From Abelmoschus esculentus (taxonomy: Eukaryota; Streptophyta; Magnoliopsida; Malvales; Malvaceae), in assembly GCA_035048815.1 (NCBI GenBank), contig JAUCBN010000003.1, positions 23,358,001 to 23,422,000 of the forward strand: a stretch of 64,000 nucleotides of DNA, given 5' to 3'. Every line of letters starts with the position of its first letter. Positions within the stretch are counted from its first letter, which is position 1. Under the pieces are notes generated by a model. That model did not search any database. It was not told the origin of the DNA and saw nothing but the letters and a program-made list of their open reading frames with translations. The translations under genes were made by a program, and so were the position numbers. Below, piece by piece: positions 11,931-23,187 of the stretch.

Positions 11931-13050
11931 GTTTGATTAAAAACATTATTTCTATTTCTTGTTTAGACAAGATTGGCTTTGAGATTATTATTAAGAATAA
12001 TTGTTGTTCTTTTTATCTCGATAATGTTTTTTATGGTTCGGCACAATTGGTTAATGGCTTATATATTTTAAATCTAGAAAATACCATATATAACATAAAT
12101 ACCAAAAGATCAAAAACAAATGACTCAAATCAAACTTATCTCTGGCATTGTCGTTTAGGCCATATAAGTGAGAAACGCATATCAAAACTCCATAAAGAGG
12201 GATTTTTAGATTCATTTGTTTTCGAACAACTGGATGTATATGAATCTTGCTTACTAGGAAAAATGACTAAGGCTCCTTTTAATGGTAAAAGTGAGAGAGC
12301 AAGTGATTTATTGGGATTAATACATAGTGATGTATGTGGACCAATGAACATACAAACTAGAGGTGGATTTTAGTACTTCATCACTTTCACTGATGACTTT
12401 AGTCTATATGGTTACATTTACCTTATGCGCTATAAATCTGAGGCTATCGAAAAGTTTAAAGTATTCAAGAATGAAGTACAAAATCAATTAGGCAAGAGTA
12501 TTAAAGCACTTCGATTAGATCTAGGTGGAGAATACTTAAGCATAGAATTTGATGAACTCCTTAAAGAATGTGGGATTGTTAGACATGGTTCGATCAATGA
12601 TGAGTCATAGTGATCTTCCGACTTCTTTCTAGGGACATACACTAGAAACAACTGTTTTCACTTTAAATCATGTTCCGTCTAAATCTGTTCAAAAGACATC
12701 ATATGAGATATGGACTAGAAAATTTCTTAGTATGTCTTTTATGAAGATTTAGGGTTGCGAAGCGTATGTCAAACATTAGATGTTTATAAAGCTCGAACTC
12801 AAATCTCATAAGTTAATTTTGTTGGATATCCCAAAGAACCTAAGGGATATTATTTCTTTAACCCTAAAGAGAACAAAGTGTTTGTTGCTCAAACAAGTGT
12901 TTTGCTCGAAAAAGAATTTCTCAATAAGAAAGGAAAGGGTAGAGATATTGAGCTTGGAGAAATTCAAGAACAACAATTTACTGAGCCTGAGATTGAACAT
13001 GTTCCATAAATTGTTGAGGAACAGTCAACAGATTTAGAAACATAATCACT
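11931..13050 (+). pseudogene. Copia integrase, catalytic Glu region deleted
   Basis: The N-terminal zinc-binding domain is visible (LWHCRLGHISEKRISKLHK ... ESCLLGKMTKAPF), then the first catalytic Asp in IHSDVCGPM, a TAG at about 12371 in the TRGGFxYFITF motif, and the second Asp in ALRLDLGGEYLS. The sequence then jumps at about 12580 from ECGIV directly to LDMVRSMMSHSDLPTSFW in another frame. The stretch that carries the third catalytic residue (the AERRN/SERRN motif) is missing, so this copy could not integrate by itself. The IN-RT linker to 13050 has several stops. Confidence 0.88.
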
Positions 13051-14719
13051 GTGCAGGTCCATAAGAGAATGCTATGCACCTGAGAGATGTAGATTCCTCA
13101 TAACCACGCATGAAGATGTTCTTATGACGGATCAAGATGAGCCAAGAACTTATCAAGAGGCAGTATCAAGCCCAAACTCTAAGAAATGACTTGAGGCCAT
13201 GAAATCTAAGATGGAATCCATATCAGTCAACCAAGTATGGACTTTGGTTGAATCATCTGAAGTGGTAAAACCTATAGGGTGTAAATGGGTTATCAAGAAG
13301 AAAACTGACATGGATGAAAACATACAAACATAAAAGGGGTGACTAGTCGCTAAAGGTTTTCGACAAGTTCATGGTATAAGCTATGACGAAACTTTCTCCC
13401 CTGTAGCTATGCTTAAATCCATCCGAATTTTGCTTGCTATAGCTGCATTCCGTGATTATGAAGCCTGGCAAATGGAAGTCAAAACCGCTTTCTTTAATGG
13501 GAAACCTGAAGAGGATGTGTATATGACACAACCAGAAGGTTATATCGCTCCAGGAAATGCTGGAAAGGTTTGTAAGCTACAAAGGTCCATTTATGGACTA
13601 AAGCAAGCTTCTCGAAGATGGAATATTCGTTTCAATGATGCGATCAAAGAGTTTGGTTTTATCAAGAACGAAGATGAGCCATGTGTTTACAAGAATACAA
13701 GTGAGAGCATTGTTTCTTTCCTAATCTTGTATGTAGATGACATACTTATTAAAGGAAATGACATACCTACTTTACAGTCAATTAAGACTTGGTTAAGTAG
13801 TTGTTTTTCTATGAAAGATTTGGGTGAGGCAACATATATCTTAGGGGTTAAGATCTATAGAGATAGATCTAGATGACTTCTAGGTCTGAGTCAAATTACA
13901 TATATAGAAAAAGTTCTGAAAAGATTCAGTATGGAAGAATCCAAGAAAGGATTCTTACCTATGAGATATGGTATATCTCTTTCAAAGGAAATGCATCCTT
14001 CAACTCCATAAGAAAGAGAACGAATGAGTAAGATCCCATATGCTTCGGCTATTGGTTCTATCATGTATGCCATGATATGTACTCGACTAGATGTATCGTA
14101 TGCCTTAAGCATGACAAGTCAATATCAGGTAAACCCTGGTGAAAGTCACTGGGTAGTAGTCAAAAACATCCTTAAATACTTGTGAAGAACTAAGGATACA
14201 TTTCTTGTCTCTAGAGGCAAATAAAAGCTTAGTATAAAAGGTTATACTGATGCTAGTTTCCAAACAGACCAGGATGACTCAAGATTGCAATATGGATTTG
14301 TGTTTTGCCTTAATGGAGGTGCTGTAAGGTGGAAAAGTTCTAAACAAGATACAATAGCTGATTCTATGACAAAGGCTGAGTATATTGCAACCAGTGAAGC
14401 AGCAAAAGAAACTGTTTGGATCAAAAAGTTCATATCCGAACTAGGGGTTGTTCCAAGCATATCAGATGCTATAGAACTCTGTTGTGACAACAATGGATCC
14501 ATTGCACAAGCAAAGGAACCCAGATCTCATCAATGATCCAATCATATTGTTAGACGCTTCCATTTCATTCGAGAGGTCATAGATCGAGGAGATGTGAAAA
14601 TATGCAGAGTACACACGGATGATAAAATTGTTGATCCCTTGACGAAGCCTCTAACGCAACAAAAGCATGATCATCACACTGAGTCACTCGGTATTAGATA
14701 TGTGAGTGATTGGTCTTAG
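13051..14719 (+). pseudogene. Copia reverse transcriptase and RNase H
   Basis: RT landmarks in order: PIGCKWVIKKK, LVAKGFRQVHGISYDETFSPV, MEVKTAFFNG, SIYGLKQASRRW, and the active site LYVDDILI (both Asp kept). The longest open part is 13409-13876. RNase H follows with YTDASFQTDQDD (Asp kept), CDNNGSIAQAKEP and VDPLTKPL, ending at a natural TAG (14717-14719). Stops occur at several places, for example about 13189, 13332, 13876, 14010, 14185, 14223 and 14536; several replace Trp, Arg or Gln codons. Confidence 0.9.
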
Positions 14720-14724
14720 TGCTA

Positions 14725-14733
14725 GTGGGAGAT
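14725..14733 (+). promoter_or_regulatory. Copia polypurine tract
   Basis: AGTGGGAGA plus TT directly before the 3' LTR start TGTTAGAG, the expected site for plus-strand priming. Confidence 0.75.
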
Positions 14734-15506
14734 TGTTAGAGTATGCCCAAAGACCAATCATATGATGATTCTAAGGATACTTTTATTTACCAATTTTATT
14801 GTATAAAGGCATTACCATTATTGTTTTAAAAGATATGTGTCAATATATAACATAAACTGAGAAACAATAAGGTTCATATAATAATATATGTATTATTATT
14901 AAAAGATCCTTAGTCAAGTATTATTAAGGGTATGGACAATAATAATACTCTTAAGACTAACATATGATTAATTGATGATAATGAGTTGTGATTGACATAG
15001 AGATGTCAAAATTAATACATGAATATATTAGTAGAGAATAATATATTGGATTGACCCACTATGAGCATATATCTTAGATTATTATGTGACGATCATGATA
15101 TTTCTCATAGTGACAATTATATGTATGATCCTTAGACTTGAGATTATTACTATCTCAACATATGTTGTTTTATGTTTTGATGCAATTAAACGTGTCTCGT
15201 AATTACTTACACTATAAAACTGACATTGGACATATTACAATGTATGTAGTGAGATATGAATGATCAAGATAGGATTTGTCCTTCCTACATAATAGGAAAA
15301 TATATCAAAGGTCACTTGATTGAGTGAGACTAGAAATGCTTGGTCATGCTTGAATATGTTGATATGAGATATCACAAATTATTCATTAAAAGTAGTCCAC
15401 TCTAGATATGAAAAAACATTAAAATAAGCTATACAAGTGTGACTATTCCAAGACTTGTGCCTATTAAAGATATAAAAGGACAAATGGATATAATACATTA
15501 ACATAG

Positions 15507-15511
15507 TTGGT
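15507..15511. repeat. Target site duplication TTGGT, left (nested element)
   Basis: Matches 21185-21189 at the other end of the nested element. Confidence 0.92.
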
Positions 15512-16896
15512 TGATGTGTGTCGTATAAGCGCAATTTGAGTGAAAGTGTACACGTCGTCAAGTAATAAAATGATAAGTATATCGTGTATTGTCTCCACAG
15601 GGATTGGTATACATAATATATTTCCTCTTGTTCCCTTGCTCCTGAATAGAAAGTAAAAACACAAATAAGTTGATTTGGTTAACTAACTAAATATTTAAAT
15701 AACAAAATATAAAATAAAAGGTTAAAGACAATATAGAGAAAGTGGGTAGGATCCAGTTGTGTCAATTAGTGGATTCAATAGATCTTCTTCTTATTTAATG
15801 CAATCACATAACACTGCTTCGACAGTACTACAGATACTGCCTCGGCAACATTAGTGTTCCTCTGCCGGGGCAATCTCTTGCTCTTGGGCAGAAGCATCAA
15901 AGTTCAGCAAAGTTTCCGTAAGTGACTCAGCTCATCTCTGAGTTAGAGTGTTGTTGATGACCAATCCTTGACGATACCTCTCAGCATAAATCAACGATAA
16001 CCACCAACCAATCCAACATTTCTTTTAGCTACTGAAACTCTTAACCTATCTCTTGAGCTTCCAAAAGACTCTAGGCCGAGTTAGTGTCTACAACACTGTA
16101 CTTATCCCTTTCATGAATCTACACCTCTCGATGCTAGATAAATAGATTACTTGCAAACTTCCCTCTCGAGCTTGAATGCAAGAACAAAGAATGGCAATAG
16201 GATAAGCAAACTTTAATTTTATTATTGCATAAGAACAAAGATACAAGAATCAATCTCCTCTCACTAATATCGACAACCTTCACTATCCCTAAGAAGTTTA
16301 GAACATATTATCGTTAAGTACAATTCTTAGGGTGGAAGGGTTTCTCTAAAAATCGGCTCTCTTAATATTGTGGTCGGCTAGGGTATTTATAGTCTTAACC
16401 TAGGGCAAACCTTTCCTAAATAGACTTCAACTTGGAGTAGGGAACAAGTCTTCTTCAAGGAATCTGATATTTCCAAGTTTGTCGCCTTCTAGAAGGGTTT
16501 TCCCGCTTGGTTTCTTACATGGGCTTTTAGCGCGCTAGCCTGGTCCAATTGATGCGCTGCATCTTCCAGAATATTCATTATATTTTTATCTTTCATTGTG
16601 CCTCCATTGTTGATGCTGCCAAACTTGATTCTGCCACGGCCCTGTCTTCTGCCGTGGCCATGTCTTCTGCCTCGGTCGCAAAACTACTTTACTGTCGGTT
16701 CGGCCTTGGATATTCCTGCATGTACAGAATATGTAATAATATCTGCATTCTCTATAAATATTGACTTTGTAAGTAATGACAACAGAATATCCAATATTTG
16801 TTCAAAGAGTCCCTATTTTAGTTCAAGTTGGTGTATAATAGATGCATAAAATACCATGAGAAGGGTAGTAAATAACTGCCTTTTAGGCACTCATCA
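15512..16896 (-). mobile_element. 3' LTR of nested element
   Basis: 1385 bp, TG...CA. Minus-strand core promoter CTATAAATAC at 16383-16392. Its sister lacks a segment near 20995 that is present here (about 16660-16710). Confidence 0.92.
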
Positions 16897-18250
16897 AATA
16901 CCCCCAAACTCGAACTATTGCTTGTCCTCAAGCAATGCAAAACATCAAATTGCCGAACCTTACTCCTCTTTGGTCTTACTCTTCCATCTATTCTCCCCAC
17001 CATGGTTATGTCTATCTCCCTATTTTAGCCACTCGTTTACCCAAGGACTTTTACTAAGAAACAAGCTATAAGGCTAGGTGAGTGTGTGCCTTTTATGGAC
17101 AAGGCTGATTCAAGGCTTTATTAGATAAACTCTAAGTTCAAGAAAAATAAAATCTTGGACTAAAGCTGTCTCCTTAAAACAACAAATCTTGAGCCAATTT
17201 CGGGCACCTCAAGATATGCGTTTTCTATTTTCTTTTTCTTATTTATATTTTTTTCTTATTAACCACCTATTTAGCATACTAGAGTCAATTTTGGGCACCT
17301 CTAGCATGAAGGAGAGCAAAACTAGAGTCGGTAATAGGCACCTCTAGTTATTTTTCCAAAAGGTTCTAAGACTTTATCACCTAAGTTTATTAAAAGAACT
17401 CCTAAATCAAACAAGTCCAAAAAGTGTTTATTTTCTTTCTAACCCTAAAGCAAGCTTCTAAGTTTTATTCCATGAGTATCCTATGGTTATCCCTTCAAAA
17501 CAGAACTTGGCCATGGTAAGGAGAAAGATTTATATAGCCTTAAAGGAGTAAACTAAAGCAAAGCTGACGTAGGGCAGTGCAAGATTACAAACATAAATTC
17601 AAGAAAAGAGAATATTAAAAAAATTCAGAAAAAATTTACTCCCTTTATGATAATGTCGCGACATTGAATAGCCTCGGCAGTGCTTCTGCACCTACAATCT
17701 CCCCCAAACTCAAACTAAGCATTGTCCTCAATGCTCAATTCACACAGCAGATAAAATTAATAAAACAAGTAAAGATAGTAAAGGGGGAGTTTCTTGGAAA
17801 GATTCTGAGAAAAATAAGAGAGTTTTGAGATTGTAACGAATATAACAAGAGAGAGATTGAGTAAACAAATCTAAAGAAACAAGAATGCAAGAGTGAATAG
17901 TTCAAGAGAAAGAAGGTGCTTATATAGGCCTTGGCTATGTAGCCGTTTGGTCTTTACTACCGTTTGCATTTACTGTCGCGACAAGAATCTCGGCAGACTA
18001 GCTGTTACCCTATTCTACCCGTTGGGACTGTTGCGGCTCTGACATTATGCACTGCCACGGCAGTAAACTTTCCTTCTATGAAATACTTCTCTGTTATTCA
18101 TGCTTTATCGTCCTAACCTAAAAAGATAAACATCAAGAAATATTCAAATAATGAGAAGATAATTATCCCTAAATACTATAATTAAGAGAATTCATGAAAA
18201 TACCAAGTAAAATAAAAGAGAAAAATAATATAAAATAAGAATATAAAGAA
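16897..18250 (-). other. 3' UTR of nested element with two purine tracts and a relic TATA leader
   Basis: Adjacent to the LTR the minus strand reads GAGTTTGGGGGTATT (16897-16911), preceded by GAGGACAAGCAATAG: the working polypurine tract. A second block, GAGGACAATGC ... GAGTTTGGGGGAG, lies at about 17698-17733. Farther up, CTATATAAG (17919-17927) and the following leader resemble the leader before ORF3 in elements A, G and H, but no ORF3 follows. Repeated GAGCC(A/G)... GGCACCTC words occur at 17190-17350. No gene seen. Confidence 0.7.
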
Positions 18251-18461
18251 AACTTATGGAGATTTGTTTCCGATATTTCTTATAGTCCATCTATACCCTC
18301 CATCGAGTGACAATTCTGCCCAAAAAGGATTGGGCCATAATGAATACGGATAGTCCCGTTTGTATTATCATGGTGGAGGTATCTTTCTTTCGTTTTCTCT
18401 TGTAATCCATGCATGTCCTCCATCTTGATATTGTTTCTGAAGGCAAAAATAAATTGTTACA

Positions 18462-18548
18462 AAAAATTATATCAACATCCAACCACTTAATTACCTCATT
18501 GTCATTAACTTCCATCATAGTTGGATATAGCCTTCGTTGTTGTGGCAA
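18462..18548 (-). pseudogene. 29-residue reverse transcriptase remnant
   Basis: The minus frame reads QRRLYPTMMEVNDNEVIKW then LDVDIIF. This matches the Athila RT segment seen in element I (QRRLNPIMKQVVMKETLKWL, DARVIYPIS). Homology stops abruptly at DIIF, and the sequence continues into leader DNA. It is the visible stub of a deleted pol gene. The identification rests on about 25 aligned residues. Confidence 0.6.
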
Positions 18549-18754
18549 TTGCTATGATAGCCAATTGCCGTGGCAATCTTTTGCCAAAATTCGGTGTAAG
18601 TCAAGTGAAGAACCATCTTTCTTGAAGTCTTCAAGAATCAACCCACATTGTTTCTTATGCTTCCAGTAATCTCCATCAGTGGAGACTTTGGCTTGGAACT
18701 AATATTAGATGGAGTTACCACAGAAATATCATCTTCTGAACAATCATATCCTAT

Positions 18755-19700
18755 TTATGATGGCTTCAAATCTTGTAACGTTGACTCCTCGAAATATACC
18801 TGCAATGGAAAAGATGAGTTTTTAAAGAATTCAAAATGTTCGTTCAGTACCATCTCATTTTCTATTATCACGACATTGCCATCTTGTTGATCGAACATGT
18901 CTTCATGTAACTGCCCCGGCAGTTGTGAGTGAGAGTAATCCTCAGCTTCCTTTTTCAGCATCATTGCTGCCATGACATCCTGGGAATCAGACTCCTCAAA
19001 ATTTTCTAGAGCATTACTCTCATCGGCCTCGTTGAATGGTATCGTGACATTGCCCTGTTCAGCCTTCTCTACTGCCGCGGTAAGACTCTCAGCAGACTCA
19101 TCCACTGTTTGACAGTCTTTCTCATCAACATGTTCTAGACTCAGAGGTTCCGGAATTCATCTTTGTCCTCTAGTGTTGGGATTTCAGTATCCCCAAGGAT
19201 TGATTGTTGGGTTATGTTATCCCTGGCATGCAATTGATTTTCTGAATCCCTCAAGGGTGCATCCAATCTAGCTATATGTGCATCCATGAACCTTGATTGT
19301 TCTACCATAAATTCTTCAATTCTAGTCATTGATACTTTCAATGTTTCCTCAAGTGAATTTGGATACTCTTGAGAAGAATTATATTGCCATGGCATATCTA
19401 TAACATCAACAAAATTGTCATGATAAAAAAAAATTGAGCTTTTTGATCATACCATGAAGGATTTTGTTGTTGGTTCCATCTATGATCCTCTCTGTGGTTA
19501 TAGGTTTCAGTACCGTATGGACAATTGCTAACTAAATAATCATTTCCGTAATTGAAACAAAAATTTGCCCAGGTAGAAACTTGTTGGGTTGCTCTTGGTT
19601 GGCATAGATAATCATCAATTAATCTAGGAAATTCTTGATTGGTTTCATTCATATCTTCCAACATCAACTCTCGAACAGATTTGCTTCTTTCTCCTTGCAT
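18755..19700 (-). pseudogene. Degraded gag-like ORF of the nested element
   Basis: ATG at 19700. The product starts MQGERSKSVRELMLEDM. A knuckle-like stretch CFNYGNDYLVSNCPYG has the spacing of a CCHC motif with the second Cys and the His replaced by Tyr, as in Athila Gag where CPY/CPS is followed by an NPSW motif (here QQNPSWYDQ). A frameshift in a T-rich run near 19430 and a stop at 19141 split the frame. The parts read on as MPWQYNSSQEYPNSLEET, a helical stretch, then an acidic tail ending at 18755. About 310 residues in total. The core capsid domain of Gag is not recognisable, so this may be a fusion of the end of Gag with other sequence. I cannot name a function. Confidence 0.6.
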
Positions 19701-19820
19701 TCTAAACCATCAACCTGAAACACACCTATAAACTTTTTTTTTAAAAAAAAGAAAACATGTTAGTAAAAGTAATAAATAATGAAGGCAAGAAAATTAAAGA
19801 AGAAAAAATTTAGTTGCCAA

Positions 19821-19838
19821 TCCCCGACAACGGTACCA
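19821..19838 (-). promoter_or_regulatory. Primer binding site, tRNA-Asp type (nested element)
   Basis: Minus TGGTACCGTTGTCGGGGA, six bases from the 5' LTR end. It is close to the site of element A. Confidence 0.78.
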
Positions 19839-19844
19839 AAAACT

Positions 19845-21184
19845 TGATGCGTGTGGTATAAGCACAATTTGAGTGCAAGTGTACACATCGTCAAGTAATA
19901 AAATGATAAGTACATCGTGTATCGTCTCCACAGGGATTGGTGTACTTAATATATTTCCTCTTGTTCCCTTGCTCCTGAAAAGAAAGTAAAAACATAAATA
20001 AGTTGATTTGGTTAACTAACTAAATATTTAAATAACAAAATATAAAATAAAAGGTTGAAGACGATATAGAGAAAGTGGATAGGATCCAGTTGTGTCAATT
20101 AGTGGATTCAATTGATCTTCTTCTTGTCCAATGCAATCACCCAACACTGCTTCAACAGTACTGCAGATACTGCCTCGGCAACATTGGTGTTCCTCTGCCG
20201 CGATAATCTCTTTCTCTTAGGCAGAAGCATCAAAGTTCAGCAAAGTGTCCGTAAGTGACTCAGCTCATCTCTAAGTTAGAGTGTTGTTGATGACCAGTCC
20301 TTGACGATACCTCTTGGCGTAAATCAACGATAACCACCAACCAATCCAACACTTCTTTTAGCTGCTGAAACTCTTAACCTATCTCCTGGGCTTCCAAAAG
20401 AGTCTAGGCCGAGTTAGTGTCTACAACACCGTACTTATCCCTTTTATAAATCTACACCTCTCGATGCTAGATAAATAGATTACTTGCAAATTTCCCTCTC
20501 GAGCTTGAATGTAAGAACAAAGAATGGCAATAGGATAAGCAAACTTTGATATTATTATTGCATAAGAACAAAGATACAAGAATCAATCTCCTCTCACTAA
20601 TATCGACAACCTTCACCTATCCCTAAGAAGTTTAGAACATATTATCGTTAGGTACAATTCTTAGGGAGGAAGGGTTTCTCTAAAATTCGACTCTTTTAAC
20701 ATTGTGGCCGGCTAGGGTATTTATAGTCTTAACACAGGGCAAACCTTTCCTAAATAGACTTCAACTTGGAGTAGAGAACAAGTCTTCTTCAAGGAATCTG
20801 ATATTTCCAAGTTTGCCGCCTTCTAGAAGGGTTTTTCCGCTTGATTTCTTACTTGGGCTTTTAGCGCGCTAGCCTGGTCCAATTGATGCGCTGCATCTTC
20901 CAGAATATTCTTTATATTTTTATCTTTCATTGCAACTCCATTGTTGATGCTACCACACTGGATTTTGCCACGGCCCTATCTTCTGTCGCGGCCATGGATA
21001 TTCCTGCATGTACAGAATATGTAATAATATCTGTATTCTCTATAAATATTGACTTTGTAAGTAATGATAACGGAATATCCAATATTTATGCAAAGAGTCT
21101 ATATTTTGGTTCAAGTTGGTGTATAATAGATGCATAAAGTACCATGGGAAGGATAGTAAATAACTACCTTTTAGGCACTTATCA
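19845..21184 (-). mobile_element. 5' LTR of nested element
   Basis: 1340 bp, starts TGATAAGTGCC at 21184 (minus) and ends CACGCATCA at 19845. Core promoter CTATAAATAC at 20718-20727. Confidence 0.92.
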
Positions 21185-21833
21185 TTGGTCGCGGACATGA
21201 TATATCGAATCATGATCTCTTGTAACTTAGATGAAAATGATATAATTCTAGATGTCACTCATTGTTTGTAATATTAGAATTGTTCTAATATTATTACTAA
21301 CGTTACAATGGGCCTACAGGGTCACACCCAATGGTTGAAAAGGAGCAAAAATATATATAAGTATAAGTAGATTATATTTAATCCTAAATTTTAAATAAAT
21401 GATATAATTAAAGTAATTATATCCCTTTTAAATTCGAATTAAATATAGATTCCGAAATTTAAGAAAATAATTAAAGTAATTATTTCCTATAAACAAATTC
21501 AAATTAAAACTCTTTGGTCTAACAGCCATCATAGAGAATTCCGAATTCCCAAACCCTAGAATCACGAAAAATAGTTTTTCGAGATTTTGCTCTATCAACT
21601 AGTAAACTGAGAAGAGGCCGAGACGATATTCGTGGAGGCTGAAGATTCAAATTTTTGAACGATCGTAATTATCGCAAATCCAATTGTTGTTTTTGCTGCT
21701 TATCAAGGAATCCAATGTAAGTCATCGCATCTCTTCCGCCCGATTTCGGATCAAACATACATGGATCACTGGAAAGGCCATCGTAATTTTATTCTGTTGT
21801 CCCATGGTGTGTGCCGGCGGTTCCAACAGTTTA

Positions 21834-22224
21834 GTGTTTATAATTTTTATTAGGACAATAAAAGCAAGAATAAGGGAGAAATAGTTCACAACAGGAAACC
21901 TGCCGAGACAGTAAACAGTGTCAGAAGCCGCAACACTCCCAATAGGTAGAAATAGTGTAACGACTATCTACTGAGATTCACGTTGCTGTAGTAAATGCTA
22001 ATGGGCAGTAAAAATCAAAACGGCTACAAAACAGCTAGTGATTAAAACGGTCACACTGCCAACGCCTATATAAGCAATCTCTCCCTCTTAAACTATTCAA
22101 TCATGCATTCTTGTTATCTTTGCTAATCTTTCTCTCACAATACTCTCTACCTACTTACCCTCTTACAAATTTCAGAAAACCTTCAAGAAATTCTTCAAGA
22201 CTCTCAATTTTCAATTGCTCATAG
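21834..22224 (+). other. Leader of element H upstream of ORF3
   Basis: Continues the host element after the copia. It is colinear with 52353-52800 (opposite strand) in element G. It contains ACCTGCCGAGACAGT-type CG-centred words and a TATA box at 22076. Confidence 0.7.
22076..22084 (+). promoter_or_regulatory. Candidate internal TATA box upstream of ORF3 (element H)
   Basis: CTATATAAG about 145 bp before the ORF3 ATG (22225); the same arrangement is seen in A, G and the nested element. Confidence 0.5.
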
Positions 22225-23186
22225 ATGACCACCTACAAAATATTCGCCTCGGTCGCCGTTGAAGAACGCTTCAACAGGTCCTTTATCTCTCGGCAGTTAT
22301 GGGAGGAACAAGGGTTCCAACATTTAGAGGAAGAAGACTTTGGCATCGAACATTACTTGTTCGAAAAAATTAAATATCAAGAATGAGAGATTTTCTGCCT
22401 ACAACCTCCCTAGGCCAACGCCACCATCGTGTGAGAATTCTATGTACACGGGCCAAGTAAAGACTCTCTCTTTGTCCACTACTGAGGCAAGCCTATTAGG
22501 ATCAATGCCGAGATAATCAACGATTTCTATGGCATATCCCTATACGTGATGTCTATGCCGAATTCATGGACAATATCACCACTCAAGACTACGAGTTGAT
22601 AAAGGACGACCTCTGCTACGAAAATACTCCATGGGAGATGGGTGCCCACAAAGGATCTTTAGCAAGGGAAAACTTGAAACCTAAGGCTAAACTTTGGAAT
22701 ACCTTTGTAAAGAGATGCCTCATCCCGACCTCCTACAATAGCACGGTAGACCAAAAGAGATTGATACTCATACAATCGATCATAAACAAAAGGAGCATCA
22801 ATATTGTACAAATAATTTTACGAGAAATTTACGAATGCGGTAAGAAGGATAAAGTCCCTCTATATTTCCCTTCTTTAATCACTGGTATTTGTAATGTTGC
22901 AGGTGTACCCACTGCTGAGACAGATGAATTCACCACCCAAAGAAAAGGATGGACCAGAGACTTCTACCATAGAGTTATGCAGATCACCCAAGTCGAACCA
23001 GTCCAAGCAACTCCGCAGCAGTTTACTACCAACACTGCTGTCGGGCCCTAGTAGACAGTAGATATGCCTGACGCTACCCACACCACTACCGCAGCAGACC
23101 CATACCAGGAGATTCTACAAAGGATGGCAGCCATGGACCTTACGCAACAGAGATACATGGAGTATCAAAGAGACTTCAACAATAAA
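22225..23186 (+). pseudogene. ORF3 (Transposase_32-like), element H
   Basis: ATG at 22225 opens MTTYKIFASVAVEERFNRSF, colinear with ORF3 of element G. In-frame stops replace conserved codons: TGA for Trp after KIKYQE (about 22384), TAG for Gln, TGA for Arg in the VREFYVH motif, TGA for Arg in HYRGK. Then a frameshift near 22540. The second half (22566-23051) is open and contains WETGAHKG-like, KAKLWNTFVKRCLIPTSYN, IINKRSINI and LYFPSLITGIC, the best-conserved part of the family. The changes are mostly C-to-T or G-to-A, as expected of methylated cytosine decay. The C-terminal tail is cut by element I at 23187. Confidence 0.78.
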
Positions 23187-23187
23187 T

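Larger units (their letters stand above)
15512..21184 (-). mobile_element. Complete short non-autonomous Athila-like element
   Basis: 5.67 kb, two LTRs of the element A family (5' LTR 19845-21184, 3' LTR 15512-16896 on the minus strand). It has a tRNA-Asp-type primer site, a polypurine tract and the perfect target duplication TTGGT. The 2.9-kb interior holds one degraded gag-like ORF, a short RT remnant, a TATA-bearing leader like that before ORF3 elsewhere, and 3' UTR blocks. ORF3, integrase and nearly all RT are gone. It could only have moved with enzymes supplied in trans. It is the youngest layer of this nest. Confidence 0.93.
7956..21828 (+). mobile_element. Ty1/copia element with both LTRs, 3' LTR split by a nested element
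   Basis: Starts TGTTAGAGTATG (7956) and ends GGTTCCAACA (21828). It is flanked by the perfect 5-bp target duplication GTTTA (7951-7955 and 21829-21833). The order 5' LTR, iMet primer site, gag, PR, IN, RT, RNase H, purine tract, 3' LTR is that of copia. Removing the nested 15512-21184 element and one TTGGT copy leaves about 8.2 kb. All coding regions are broken; sister LTRs remain clearly alike along their length. Confidence 0.95.
14734..21828 (+). mobile_element. Copia 3' LTR, in two pieces
   Basis: Pieces 14734-15511 and 21190-21828 (about 1417 bp together, against 1438 for the 5' LTR). The gap holds the nested Athila-like element with its TTGGT duplication. The second piece lacks a block near 21500 that contains the ACACCTATATAAAGG promoter of the 5' LTR. 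Confidence 0.92.
7800..23187 (+). mobile_element. Athila-like element H (plus), split by the copia insertion
   Basis: The outer pieces are about 7800-7955 and 21834-23187. The left piece matches, on the opposite strand, the end of gag-PR and start of the leader in elements A and G (shared ACATGCACTCCAC, TAACATAATCTCTTCC-type words and TATATTAGGATTAGTTT). The right piece continues that leader, its TATA box and ORF3. The break carries the 5-bp duplication GTTTA of the copia element. RT and integrase are absent, as in A and G. The right end is cut by element I at 23187; the left boundary is approximate. Confidence 0.78.

Noticed and set aside
22225..23186. ORF3 as a host gene rather than a transposon gene
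   Set aside because: It occurs five times in the window, always beside Athila-like LTR, gag or leader sequence, and is broken in most copies.
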